In this document: in pieces, positions 36,622 through 45,493 of the stretch | Position numbering within the stretch: the stretch's first letter is position 1 | Layout: each line of letters begins with the position of its first letter | Assembly (NCBI GenBank): GCA_963798275.1 | Contig: CAWCTB010000018.1 | Location: 50,682 to 114,681, forward strand | Length of the DNA: 64,000 nucleotides | Source: CAWCTB01 sp963798275 | GTDB taxonomy: Bacteria > Acidobacteriota > Terriglobia > Terriglobales > Acidobacteriaceae | Reading direction: 5' to 3' | The notes under the pieces: generated by a model | Databases searched by the model: none | The model's input: only the letters and a program-made list of their open reading frames with translations | What the model was told of the DNA's origin: nothing | Position numbers and translations under genes: made by a program

Positions 36622-36855
36622 CTACAGGACCTTGTTACACTGCTTCTTTCCGTCGAGATGCCCATTGCAGGCTGCGTAGTCCTCCCGAAGATTTTCCAAA
36701 ATGGGAAGGTGCGCGTAATCCCACAGGATGCAGTGCCCGTCCCCGCGTTGAGCGCACCTAGAATGACAGGTTGGACAGTGTCCGGTCGCGTTGCGGGCTG
36801 TTCGCGCGACGGGGCGTGACAACTTTGAGTTGTGCAACAGAATTCTCGTTGCCAA
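36622..36855 (-). CDS. Possible small Cys/His-rich protein
   Basis: A 77-aa frame starting at a TTG. From residue 26 it reads HCPTCHSRCAQRGDGHC then ILWDYAHLPILENLREDYA and CNGHLDGKKQC, with two CxxC-like pairs and a well-formed helix that look like a small zinc-binding protein. The first 22 residues look random, so the real start may be internal. It lies 300 nt upstream of recQ on the same strand. No family recognised. Confidence 0.4.
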   Translation of the reverse strand: MATRILLHNSKLSRPVARTARNATGHCPTCHSRCAQRGDGHCILWDYAHLPILENLREDYAACNGHLDGKKQCNKVL

Positions 36856-36866
36856 GGTGGATGTAC

Positions 36867-37347
36867 ATGCGAAAACTGCCTGCCGTAGAAGAAGCCAGGG
36901 CCATCATGCGCCAGGGCATGGAATGGGGAGTGTGGAAATGGCTGATGGAAAAGAGACGGGTCCGCCAGATCGCCGACCTCGCGACCGCGGCGCTGGACGA
37001 AGCTGAGGCAGAAGGTGAAGGCGACCTGGAGCGAGGAGTTGACCCGCGCCTACGACGAACTGGTCGAGGAAGAGAGCGGCGGCAAAGCGCGTCGCGCGAA
37101 GAGTCGCCCCAAGGGAAAAGCCATCGATCCGGAGATCAAGGCGTTGGCCGCGCAGCTCAAGGCGGCCTTCGACGAAAAGGAAGCTTGCCGGCTCGAGGCC
37201 GAGCGGATCTTCGACGAGGCCGAGCGTCGCATGAGCACGCAGGGCGCCCGCGATGGCGCGGCGCGAGCGCTCGACACCTACGATCTGCACGAGAAGGCGA
37301 TTCGTAAAGCGGAAGCGGCGGCGCGTAAATTGGCGGCAGAAGAATGA
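36867..37347 (+). CDS. Hypothetical protein upstream of the GMC oxidoreductase, one frameshift
   Basis: Reading starts at the ATG at 36867 (MRKLPAVEEARAIMRQGMEWGVWKWLMEK), with AAGGTGG just upstream, and is protein-like to LATAALDEAEAE near 37013. One base later in a new frame it continues VKATWSEELTRAYDELVEEESGG to KAEAAARKLAAEE and stops at 37347. The joined product is about 160 residues, strongly helical and charged, with coiled-coil character in the second half. The stop overlaps the GMC gene start by 4 nt (ATGA), so the two are an operon. Function unknown; the shift is a single extra base near GCAGAAGG. Confidence 0.7.
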
Positions 37348-39074
37348 TGTCTTCTAAGTCGGTATCTGAAATGCTTCTCGCTTCGCCCGAGGGCACGCAC
37401 AGCCGCGCGCGCGCGGAATTGGATTTCGACTTCATCGTGATCGGTTCCGGCTTCGGCGGTAGCGTTTCCGCGCTGCGCCTGGCGGAAAAGGGATACCGCG
37501 TGGCGGTCATCGAAATGGGCCGCCGCTGGACGCCCGAAAATCTGCCGAAGACGAGCTGGTCGCTGCATCGCTGGTTCTGGCGCCCCAAGCTCGCTCTCCG
37601 CGGCTTCTTCAACATGCGCTTCTTTCGCCACGTCACCATCCTCCATGGCTGCGCCGTGGGTGGAGGCTCGATAACGTATGCGTGCACGCTGCTGCGTCCG
37701 CCCGACAAAGTCTGGAACAGCGGGACGTGGGCGGGCCTGGCCGATTGGCAATCGGAGATGCCGCAGCACTACGACACCGCCTCGCGCATGCTGGGCGTTA
37801 CCGAGAACCGAATCTTCGGACCCGCAGACGAGCTGCTGCGGCAGGTCGCCGAGAGCAGCGGCATCGGGAACACCTTCTACCGCACCAGCGTCGGCATCTT
37901 CCAGGCCGCGGAGGGCGAGCCTGCGGGACAGACTGTGCCTGATCCGTACTTCGGGGGCGAAGGCCCGGATCGCACCACCTGCAAAGCCTGTGGCGGCTGC
38001 ATGATGGGCTGCCAGCACGGCGCCAAGAACACGCTCGACCTGAACTACCTGTATCTCGCCGAGAAGCGCGGCGTGCAGGTGATGGCCGAAACCCGCGTGG
38101 TCGATGTGAAGCCACTCGAGGGCAAGGCCGATGGCAGCGCGGGATACGAGGTTACGACGGTGTGCTCGACCGCTTTCGTGAATCGGCGGCGCCAGCATTT
38201 TACCTGTCGTGCAGTGATCTTCTCGGCATCGGCGCTGGGAAGCATGGAGCTTCTTTTCGATCTGAAAGATCGTGGTTCGCTGCCGGCCATCAGCAACCGC
38301 GTTGGCCGCTACGTTCGCACCAACTCAGAGTCGCTCATCGGCGTGCGCGTGCCGGGCTCGAGCGAAGATCTGTCGAAAGGCGTGGCTATCGGCTCGGGCG
38401 TGTATATCGACGAACACACTCACATCGAGGCGGTGCGTTATCCCAACGGCTCCGATGCCATGTCCGTATGGTCCACCATCCTTACCGGCGGACACCCCGG
38501 CCCGGGACGGGTCGCGCTCTGGCTGAGAAACCTCGCGTCATCGCTGTTCCTGCATCCACTGCGCACCATCCGCGTGTTGCAGCCGATGGGGTGGGCGCGC
38601 GAGTCGGTCATCCTGCTGTGCATGCAGGCGCTCGAAGGTCACATCGACATGCGCTGGCAGCGCTCGTGGCTATGGCCGTTCCGCAAAGTGCTGGTGAGCC
38701 GAGGGGAGCGCGTACCAACGTTCATTCCCGCTGCCAACGCGTTTGCCGAAAAATTCGCCAAGATTGCGGGCGGCTCCGCCATGAGCATGCTGCCGGAAAT
38801 CCTCTTCGATATTCCCGGCACCGCGCATTGCCTGGGCGGATGCGTGATCGCCGATTCTCCCGAGAACGGTGTGATCGACTACCGGCATCGCGTCTTCGGC
38901 TATAAGAACATGTACGTCTGCGACGGTTCCGTGGTGGCGGCGAATCTCGGCGTCAATCCCAGCCTTACAATTACGGCGTTGACGGAACGCGCAATGAGCT
39001 ACATCGCACCGGCGACTGAAACCGCTTGGGACGATGCTGCCGAGGTTCGGGTGAAAACCGTCGCCAACGCTTAA
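37344..39074 (+). CDS. GMC-family FAD oxidoreductase, cholesterol-oxidase-like
   Basis: A 576-aa flavoprotein. FIVIGSGFGGSVSALRLAEKGYRVAVIEMGRRW is the FAD Rossmann motif followed by the form seen in actinobacterial cholesterol oxidases; HGCAVGGGSITYACTLLRPP is the GMC active-site loop; CKACGGCMMGCQHGAKNTLDLNYL is a Cys-rich segment; and CDGSVVAANLGVNPSLTITALTERAM is the C-terminal GMC motif. Such enzymes oxidise sterols or other alcohols. There is no signal peptide, so it is cytoplasmic. It is coupled to the upstream hypothetical gene and lies before HMG-CoA reductase, suggesting a role in isoprenoid or lipid metabolism. Confidence 0.88.
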   Translation: MMSSKSVSEMLLASPEGTHSRARAELDFDFIVIGSGFGGSVSALRLAEKGYRVAVIEMGRRWTPENLPKTSWSLHRWFWRPKLALRGFFNMRFFRHVTILHGCAVGGGSITYACTLLRPPDKVWNSGTWAGLADWQSEMPQHYDTASRMLGVTENRIFGPADELLRQVAESSGIGNTFYRTSVGIFQAAEGEPAGQTVPDPYFGGEGPDRTTCKACGGCMMGCQHGAKNTLDLNYLYLAEKRGVQVMAETRVVDVKPLEGKADGSAGYEVTTVCSTAFVNRRRQHFTCRAVIFSASALGSMELLFDLKDRGSLPAISNRVGRYVRTNSESLIGVRVPGSSEDLSKGVAIGSGVYIDEHTHIEAVRYPNGSDAMSVWSTILTGGHPGPGRVALWLRNLASSLFLHPLRTIRVLQPMGWARESVILLCMQALEGHIDMRWQRSWLWPFRKVLVSRGERVPTFIPAANAFAEKFAKIAGGSAMSMLPEILFDIPGTAHCLGGCVIADSPENGVIDYRHRVFGYKNMYVCDGSVVAANLGVNPSLTITALTERAMSYIAPATETAWDDAAEVRVKTVANA

Positions 39075-39264
39075 GTGTCATTGGTGGGGCAAAATCCGGC
39101 CAGCAGCCGGGCCGCCAACGTTTTGCCCGATAGATTCCCAAATTGGGAAAAATCGCCCCCGGCTGTGACCGATGTCCTCTTTCCGCTCCTTCCCGGTCTT
39201 TATGATGCCAAAAGGGCTTTATTCTAGAATATCTTTGGCCCGAAGTCGCCAATCGGAGGAAGCA

Positions 39265-40455
39265 GTGCCCACCCCAGCCGCGGAAGAACGAATCCGCATA
39301 CCCCGCGACAAACAAAACGATTACACCCCGCAGATGGCCGAGACCCGGCGCGAATTTCTGCGCCAGCAGACCGGCGCTGAACTCAAAGAGGTTGCCCGCT
39401 ATGCGGTCGATCCCGCCACTCTTCCCGGCAACATCGAAAACTTCATCGGCACAGCGCAAGTGCCGCTGGGTATTGCCGGACCGTTGCGGGTGAACGGCGA
39501 ACATGCCAATGGCAACTTCTACATCCCGATGGCGACCACCGAAGGGACCCTGGTGGCCAGCTATAACCGCGGCATGCGCCTATTGAACGAATGCGGCGGT
39601 ATCCGGACCTGTGTGGTGGAAGACGCGATGCAGCGTGCTCCCGTGTTCACGCTCGACGATGCGCTACAGGCCCGCGAGTTCGGACACTGGGTGGAAGAGC
39701 AATTCGCCCAGATCAAGGCGGCCGCCGACGCCACGACCCGCATGGGAAGGCTCATTCGCATTGACCAGTACGCCGTCGGCCCCATGCGCTACCTGCGCTT
39801 CAACTACACCACGGGCGACGCCGCCGGGCAGAACATGTGCAGCAAGGCAACCCACGCTGCCTGCGAGTGGATCAAGGCGAATTATCCCAGGAAGTCGACC
39901 TATTGGCTGACCGGCAACATCGACACCGACAAGAAACATTCGCACATCAACATGTTGATGACCCGCGGCAAACGGGTTGTGGCGGAAGCTACCATCCGCC
40001 GCGATGTGCTGCTGAACCTGACGCGCGTCGACACGCGCGATCTGCATCGAGCCGCGCAGATGCAGTTGACGGGCGCTTTCCTGGCGGGATCCGCCAACAA
40101 CGGTGCGCATGCGGCCAACGGCCTGGCAGCTTTGTTCATCGCAACCGGACAAGACGCAGCCAACATCGCCGAGTCGCATGCAGCGATTACCTACGCCCAA
40201 CAGCTGGACAATGGCGATTTGTACTGGTCGATCACCATCCCAGCGCTGATTGTTGCCACGTATGGGGGCGGCACCGGGCTGGCGACGCAGAAAGAATGTC
40301 TCGAGCTGCTCGGCTGCTACGGCGCGGGTAAGGTGCAGAAGTTCGCAGAAATTTGTGCAGCCGTGGTTTTGGCGGGCGAGACTTCGCTCACGGCGGCTGT
40401 GCTGCATGGAGACTGGGTGACCTCACACGAAAAGATGGGACGGAATCGGCCATGA
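39265..40455 (+). CDS. Hydroxymethylglutaryl-CoA reductase, class I type
   Basis: A 396-aa enzyme that reduces HMG-CoA to mevalonate. NIENFIGTAQVPLGIAGPL and ATTEGTLVASYNRG (catalytic Glu93) come first, then DAAGQNMCSKATHAACEW for the catalytic/NADPH region. IDTDKKHSHIN carries the catalytic Lys in the position seen in class I enzymes, and the C-terminal SHEKMGRN contains the His. The start is taken at the GTG at 39265, with GGAGG 6 nt upstream; longer in-frame starts lack a site. Mevalonate-type HMGR is uncommon in this phylum, where the MEP route is usual, so lateral acquisition is likely. Its end overlaps the WS/DGAT start. Confidence 0.92.
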   Translation: MPTPAAEERIRIPRDKQNDYTPQMAETRREFLRQQTGAELKEVARYAVDPATLPGNIENFIGTAQVPLGIAGPLRVNGEHANGNFYIPMATTEGTLVASYNRGMRLLNECGGIRTCVVEDAMQRAPVFTLDDALQAREFGHWVEEQFAQIKAAADATTRMGRLIRIDQYAVGPMRYLRFNYTTGDAAGQNMCSKATHAACEWIKANYPRKSTYWLTGNIDTDKKHSHINMLMTRGKRVVAEATIRRDVLLNLTRVDTRDLHRAAQMQLTGAFLAGSANNGAHAANGLAALFIATGQDAANIAESHAAITYAQQLDNGDLYWSITIPALIVATYGGGTGLATQKECLELLGCYGAGKVQKFAEICAAVVLAGETSLTAAVLHGDWVTSHEKMGRNRP

Positions 40456-42053
40456 TTGCCAGCAATGGTTCAGGGAAATCGCACGCGCACCAGGCAGACT
40501 GCCTGTCGTGGGGAGATTCGTTCTTCCTTTATCTCGAACGCGAGGGGCAGCCGCTCAGCATCGCGTCGATCAGCGAGTACGAGGGCAAGATCTCGCTTAA
40601 GGCTTGCATCGATTACGTGCAGTCGAAGCTGCCGCTGATTCCGCGCTTCCGGCAACGGGTGGTGTTTCCGCCCTTCAATGTCGGCCTGCCGGTATGGCAG
40701 TACGATCCGAAGTTCGACATCCGCAACCATATTCACGAGGTCAAGCTACAGCACGGAACGGAAGCAGAGCTCAAGGCGACGGCTTCCAGTATTCTCAGTA
40801 CCATCCTCGACCGGCAGCATCCCCTGTGGGACCTGACGCTGATTCGTGGCCTGAAGGGCAACCGGACGGTCCTTGTCATCCGCGTACATCATTGCCTGGC
40901 CGATGGTATTGCCGGCGTGCGGCTGCTGAGCGCGTTGATGAATACGACCCCGACGCCCGCCGGGCCCTATCCCAAGCCGGAACCCTTTCATGCCCCTCCG
41001 CTGCAGGACTCGGGGGCTCTGCTGCTCGATGGCCTGTTCCGCTCGTATTTTTCGGTGGTGGAGCGTTTGCTGAAAGTGCAGTCGGAAGTGTTGCAGGCCG
41101 CGCAGCACACCGTGTCCAGCGTCGCGCATGAGCCGCAGACCGAGGGCGACGCAAACACCCCGGCCATCCCCGGACTGGTCGATCTGATGACCGAGCTCGG
41201 GATGCCGGCGGAGCGGCTGCCGTTCAATCGGGTCTATCACGGACCCCACCATATGGCTTGGACGGAGATTCCGCTAGCCACGGTTAAGGCCATCAAGCAG
41301 GTGTGCGGTGCGACCGTGAATGACGTCATCCTCTCCGTGCTCACCTCCGCGATTCGCCGCTATGCGCACTTGCACGGTGTGCATCTTAAGGGGCGTTCGC
41401 TGCGAATTGTGGTGCCGGTGAACGTGCGCGACACCGAAGACAAGGATGGCGCCGGTAACCGCATTACGTTCGTGCCCATCAGCGTGCCGCTGGATGTGCG
41501 CGATCCGGTGAAGCTGCTGGCTGCGGTCAACCAGAAGATGGGCTATTACAAGAACGCCAAAGTGGCCGAGATGGTGAGCATGGCGGGGACCCTGGTGGGA
41601 ACGATTCCGCCGATGCTGCAGGCCATCGCCGCGCCCATTGCCAGCCAGTTACCGCTCAGCCTCTGCAACCTGATCTGCACCAACGTGCCTGGCCCGCAGA
41701 CTCCCCTGTACTTCATCGACCACAAGATGACGCGCTGGTATCCGGTCGTGCCCATCGGCGGGGAAATGGGCATGAACTGCGCCGTGCTCAGCTATGACGG
41801 CATGATTTATTTTGGTTTTCACGCCGCCGTTGAGGCTGTCCCGGATGTGACCCGCATGGAGGAACTGATCCAGGTGAGCTTCCAAGAACTGTGCAAGGCG
41901 AGCTTGCCGAACGCGGGGAAGAAGATGACGGAAAGGAAGCCTCGGGAGCGAAAGGCCGCGACGCGGAGAGCCGTGAGTGAGAAGAAGGTGAACCGCAAGG
42001 CTTCCTTTCGCAAAGCCGCAACGCCAACAGCTTCAACCCGCGAAGCTGGGTGA
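40452..42053 (+). CDS. Wax ester synthase / diacylglycerol acyltransferase (WS/DGAT)
   Basis: A 533-aa acyltransferase. The catalytic HHxxxDG motif is VHHCLADG (H146, H147, D151, G152). PLWDLTLIRGLKGN, NDVILSVLTSAIRRY, VPVNVRDTEDKDGAGNRI and LCNLICTNVPGPQTPLYF are all typical of the bacterial WS/DGAT family, which makes wax esters or triacylglycerol from acyl-CoA. The last 45 residues are a Lys/Arg-rich extension. The start ATG overlaps the HMGR stop by 4 nt (ATGA), so the two are translationally coupled. Together with phaR-phasin nearby it suggests carbon-storage metabolism. Confidence 0.92.
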   Translation: MIASNGSGKSHAHQADCLSWGDSFFLYLEREGQPLSIASISEYEGKISLKACIDYVQSKLPLIPRFRQRVVFPPFNVGLPVWQYDPKFDIRNHIHEVKLQHGTEAELKATASSILSTILDRQHPLWDLTLIRGLKGNRTVLVIRVHHCLADGIAGVRLLSALMNTTPTPAGPYPKPEPFHAPPLQDSGALLLDGLFRSYFSVVERLLKVQSEVLQAAQHTVSSVAHEPQTEGDANTPAIPGLVDLMTELGMPAERLPFNRVYHGPHHMAWTEIPLATVKAIKQVCGATVNDVILSVLTSAIRRYAHLHGVHLKGRSLRIVVPVNVRDTEDKDGAGNRITFVPISVPLDVRDPVKLLAAVNQKMGYYKNAKVAEMVSMAGTLVGTIPPMLQAIAAPIASQLPLSLCNLICTNVPGPQTPLYFIDHKMTRWYPVVPIGGEMGMNCAVLSYDGMIYFGFHAAVEAVPDVTRMEELIQVSFQELCKASLPNAGKKMTERKPRERKAATRRAVSEKKVNRKASFRKAATPTASTREAG

Positions 42054-42188
42054 TGCTGCGGAAAGCGAGACGGGTTGCAAGGGTCCTTTCTTGAGACGTG
42101 GAGGCTGCGTCGCCGACGCCGCAAGCCAGCAGACCTAAGACGAATTCCCGAAGCGGCTAAAGCTCGGTTTCTAAGCGGTTCTTAACGG

Positions 42189-42210
42189 GCACAGGCGAAG
42201 CTGTGCCCCG
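42189..42210. repeat. Hairpin GGGCACAG/CTGTGCCC
   Basis: An 8-bp perfect stem with a GCGAAG loop, 136 nt after WS/DGAT. It resembles the GGCRCGGCT hairpins at 255 and 53474 in design. It may act as a weak terminator. Confidence 0.5.
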
Positions 42211-42404
42211 TCAAAGCTGATGTACAAGATGGCTTCTAGAAATTGCGAGCTATTGAACGACAGGGGCTCGTGAGTGCAGCCATATCGACCCGCACCCTTT
42301 GAGTCTTACTCGACGATCTAGTGCGCAGGAATCGTCACTATCGGCTGGTTCTCTTTTGGCCCAGTCTCGACCATCGTAAAGAGCATCATGATGAGCGAAA
42401 ACAC

Positions 42405-43400
42405 TTACTTGGATTCAAGATCACCGTCGTCGATCCAGAACCAGTTGTTCCGGTATTTCACCGAGACAAATGCGTCAGGCGAACTCGATTTCCCGCTATG
42501 GATGCGAATCAGTCGAACCACCCCTGGAACGCCCTTGTCATGTTCGAACCCGGGAAATGCCCGCGTTTGCGCAAGGTCTTCCTCAGGCACTTCTACTTGC
42601 GCCGCCATGGTTTGCATCAAGCTAAGGATGGAGCGCGTAATGACCGCAATCTCCTTATCGTTCGTGGAAACGGCCCCGAAGACAATCTTGAACTCCGTTG
42701 CGCTGGGGCTCAGTCCCAATATCCTCCGGAATTCCAGAACGTCAGCCTGGATGTCCGGCGGAATGTTATCGGTGCGGAAGCTCACGAAGCTAACCAACTC
42801 CTGGTCGGCATCCTTCTTGACCACGATTCTCACCGCACCGGAAAGCTGGATCTGGCGCGCCAACTCGCGCATGCGATGAAAGTCCGGATCAGCCCTTGTG
42901 ACTCCGTTCAATGTTGCCTCCTGATTCTTCAAGCCGTTGATTGATGCCAGAGAAGCAAACAGAATGAGGTCGGCTGGCTGTCCGGACTGAATGCTGGAGA
43001 ATACCGCCTCGGGTGGCAATGGCGTTGCGAGGCTCCGGATGAACTTGTTGCCAGTTAACGGCGTGTAGGTGATCGTCGGGCTGTTGCCATAGGTTCCGAA
43101 ACCCCCCACAGTTGCGTAAGGGGCGCTGGCGTCCGGAACGATGTTTCCGCCTACCGTAACTCCTTGCTGCAGCGAATAGCTCGCCACGATGTTTCCTACA
43201 TCCACAAAAACGGGGGGATCGACATAGCGCACCTTGACGATGTTCAACAGCGTTTGCTCCTTCCAGGAATCCGAGAGGGAGGCAGCATACAGATGACGAT
43301 CGCGCGCCACCGACTGCGGGCCGATGGCGCGATAACAGCCTGTGGCACTCAGAGCGAGCGCACAGATGACGCAGACGAGCGAAGTCTTAGTTGACGGCAT
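42405..43400 (-). CDS. Putative lipoprotein, hypothetical, interrupted by an in-frame stop
   Basis: A 331-aa protein with a lipoprotein signal (TSLVCVICALALSATGC), so lipid-anchored at the cell envelope. The body has YAASLSDSWKEQTLLNIVKVRYVDPPVFVDVGNIVASYSLQ and a C-terminal VSVKYRNNWFWIDDGDLESK. The frame stops at a TAA (42405), but beyond it the same frame continues VFSLIMMLFTMVETGPKENQ and PIVTIPAH to a TAG at 42318. That is 27 uninterrupted, strongly protein-like codons. I therefore think the original end is 42318 and the TAA a nonsense change or base error. The upstream ATG at 43400 is used rather than a GTG 7 codons earlier. Confidence 0.72.
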   Translation of the reverse strand: MPSTKTSLVCVICALALSATGCYRAIGPQSVARDRHLYAASLSDSWKEQTLLNIVKVRYVDPPVFVDVGNIVASYSLQQGVTVGGNIVPDASAPYATVGGFGTYGNSPTITYTPLTGNKFIRSLATPLPPEAVFSSIQSGQPADLILFASLASINGLKNQEATLNGVTRADPDFHRMRELARQIQLSGAVRIVVKKDADQELVSFVSFRTDNIPPDIQADVLEFRRILGLSPSATEFKIVFGAVSTNDKEIAVITRSILSLMQTMAAQVEVPEEDLAQTRAFPGFEHDKGVPGVVRLIRIHSGKSSSPDAFVSVKYRNNWFWIDDGDLESK

Positions 43401-43618
43401 GTGAACGTGTTCCGCTACCACTTCGCAAAGTCCAAAATATTATGCGCTTAAGAATGTCGCTATGACGGCAGTCACACCGCCGCTCTTTACCCTGTCAACG
43501 GCCGATAAGGGCAGAGCATCCCACATCCCTTTGTTCCCATTGTGGTGGGCAAGTCGCAGGCTCAGTATGACAGAACAGTGGATGGTGGCATATCGCTATC
43601 CACTACCCACCGTCTTCA

Positions 43619-44146
43619 TCACCGCCGTTTTGCCGCCCTCTTCTTCTTTGGAACCGGCTTTTCCAGGCGAGCTTCCAATTCGGCAAGGCGCTGCTGCAGT
43701 TGCTCCAGTTCCGGGTTTGGCGCGGGCGCAGATTCCGTGTGCGCCGCCCCGGCAATGAAGTTCTTTACCATGTTTATGGGAGACATCGCGGTCGACTGCA
43801 TTTCGCTGAATCGGGTTTGCACCGAGCTCTGCACCTTCTGATAAGCGTCGAACGCGGACTTCAGGTACCAGAGAATGAATTCCTGGCCCACGCGATCGGA
43901 AGTGACGATCAACTGGCGCAACAATTCCAGCGGCAATCCGGTCTGCTGCTGGCGAGCATCGTCCATGATGATCTGCGCCAGGGTCACGCGAGTCAGGTCT
44001 TCGCGGGTTCTGGCGTCGACAACTTGCACCTCTTTCCCATTTCGGACCATGGCCGCCAGCTCTTCCAAATTGATGTAGCGGCTGCTGGATGTGTCGTAGA
44101 GTCTGCGGTTTGCGTACTTTTTGATGACGATGATGGATGGCGTCAA
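43619..44146 (-). CDS. phaR: Polyhydroxyalkanoate synthesis repressor PhaR
   Basis: A 175-aa regulator. IIVIKKYANRRLYDTSSSRYINLEELAAMVRNGKEVQVVDARTREDLTR is the diagnostic PHB/PHA accumulation-regulator DNA-binding domain, followed by the helical effector region and a Lys/Arg-rich tail (PKKKRAAKRR). PhaR represses phasin genes and itself until PHA granules titrate it. The start is uncertain: TTG at 44146 (after AGGAGG) or TTG at 44176; no ATG fits. It is divergent from a phasin-like gene, with matching operators between them. Confidence 0.9.
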   Translation of the reverse strand: MTPSIIVIKKYANRRLYDTSSSRYINLEELAAMVRNGKEVQVVDARTREDLTRVTLAQIIMDDARQQQTGLPLELLRQLIVTSDRVGQEFILWYLKSAFDAYQKVQSSVQTRFSEMQSTAMSPINMVKNFIAGAAHTESAPAPNPELEQLQQRLAELEARLEKPVPKKKRAAKRR

Positions 44147-44161
44147 AGGGATAGCCCCTCC

Positions 44162-44176
44162 TTGTGCAGCGCACAA
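44162..44176. promoter_or_regulatory. Putative PhaR operator at the phaR leader
   Basis: Perfect inverted repeat TTGTGC-AGC-GCACAA. Its core TGC-N3-GCA equals that of the site at 44230-44244, and it lies in the phaR leader, fitting autorepression. Confidence 0.5.
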
Positions 44177-44191
44177 TTGTTATATCGCATA

Positions 44192-44244
44192 TTGACATCC
44201 TGTGGCCACAGTCCTACGCTATAGACAAATGCTGCAATGCAGCA
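44192..44244 (+). promoter_or_regulatory. Phasin promoter and PhaR operator
   Basis: TTGACA (44192-44197) with TACGCT 17 nt on forms a promoter. TGCTGCAATGCAGCA (44230-44244) contains CTGC-N3-GCAG, the motif described for PhaR binding in Paracoccus and Rhodobacter. It sits just before the GGAGG of the phasin gene, so bound PhaR would block transcription. Confidence 0.65.
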
Positions 44245-44258
44245 ATTGGAGGGTAGCA

Positions 44259-45191
44259 ATGCCGGAAACCATGAAAGCAAAACATCATCCGATGCCGCCG
44301 GTACCGGAGTCCTCATTCTTTTCCCTGCTGTCGGGCTGGGTGCAGCAGGGCGTAGAAAATTTCTTCGCCACGCAGCGCATCCTGGTTGACCTCGCGGTCA
44401 GGCAGAACACCACCGCAATGCAGATCGTTCGCGAGCGTCTGTCGGATCCCGAGTACTGTCCCATGGCGATCGTTACCGATTTCGCCGGCGAGGCCATGAC
44501 GAACTTTATCCATGGCCAGAAGCTGCTGCTCGAGCTGGCCCAGCAGGAGAGCGAGCTGGTACTGAACGGAGTTAAGGACCGCGTCGGTGGCTATGCCGTC
44601 GCGACAGCCATGACCGATCTGGTGCGCCGTGGCCTGGGCACCTTCATCGAAATGCAACAGGAATTCCTGAAGAACGCCAGCAAGCAGTCGCAGGCCTGGC
44701 TGGCCGCAGTGGAGAAGGGCGGTGGCTACGATGGCGAACACCTGATCGAGTTTGCGCGCGAGGCCATGGACACTTTCGTTCACACCCAGAAGAAGTTCCT
44801 GGACGTGATCGCACGGGAGACCGCGGTAGCGACCGGCGGTAAAGAAGAGCCGATGCACAAGGGCAGGGTGGTGGAGATCTCCGAACTGGCCCGCCAGGCG
44901 ACGGAGGCGTTTATCGAGGCCCAGAAGAAGCTGATGGACGTGGCCGAAAAACAGATGGGCGCGAACATGAAAGCCACCGGGCGCGCGCTGAACATGCTGA
45001 AGCCGTTCCCCTTCATTCCCATTCCCGATCTCACCCGCGAAGGGGTGAAGAGCTTTGTGAATGCAGAGAAGGCGTTGATTGACACCATGATCAAACGGCG
45101 TGGGGTTGAGCCTAAGACCCGGACCGCTCCCAAGCCCAGAGCGAAGAAGCGGACAGCCCGTGCTCGCAAGCCCGTGCCCGTCACGGCATAG
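44259..45191 (+). CDS. Phasin-like PHA granule-associated protein
   Basis: A 310-aa almost entirely helical protein. Related units recur: FFATQRILVDLAVRQ, FIHGQKLLLELAQQE, FIEMQQEFLKNASKQ, FVHTQKKFLDVIARE and FIEAQKKLMDVAEKQ. Each is F-x-x-x-Q-x-x-x-L/F, i.e. a repeated amphipathic helix that can coat a hydrophobic granule. The C-terminus is a Lys/Arg/Ala tail like those of phasins that bind DNA. GGAGG is 7 nt before the ATG at 44259. PhaR divergence and operator support the call; no phaC synthase is nearby. Confidence 0.82.
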   Translation: MPETMKAKHHPMPPVPESSFFSLLSGWVQQGVENFFATQRILVDLAVRQNTTAMQIVRERLSDPEYCPMAIVTDFAGEAMTNFIHGQKLLLELAQQESELVLNGVKDRVGGYAVATAMTDLVRRGLGTFIEMQQEFLKNASKQSQAWLAAVEKGGGYDGEHLIEFAREAMDTFVHTQKKFLDVIARETAVATGGKEEPMHKGRVVEISELARQATEAFIEAQKKLMDVAEKQMGANMKATGRALNMLKPFPFIPIPDLTREGVKSFVNAEKALIDTMIKRRGVEPKTRTAPKPRAKKRTARARKPVPVTA

Positions 45192-45250
45192 CGGAATACG
45201 TTGAGCCGTTGCTTTTGCGGGAGAGGAGCAGTGTCGAACCTGACACTGAG

Positions 45251-45286
45251 ACGTGCCGCTGCCTAACAGCGGCACGTCCCCCTTTT
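45251..45286 (+). terminator. Terminator of the phasin gene
   Basis: An 11-bp perfect stem ACGTGCCGCTG / CAGCGGCACGT, 5-nt loop, followed by CCCCCTTTT. It lies 60 nt after the phasin stop. Confidence 0.85.
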
Positions 45287-45493
45287 CTGCACGGCAAGCT
45301 GTTAGCACCTGCAGCAATCGCGAGCCCCTCCGGTCGCTCATCAGATTTTCTTTCGCAACTGCCCCGGAAACGGATACACTACTTCCCCGGAGACAGCGCT
45401 GATGCCGTATCCCTCTACGTGGACTGCCAGGTGAATCTGCGCGGCAACTGTAGGCGCGCGAACTCACATCGAAACTGATAGGGGAGTTCCAGC

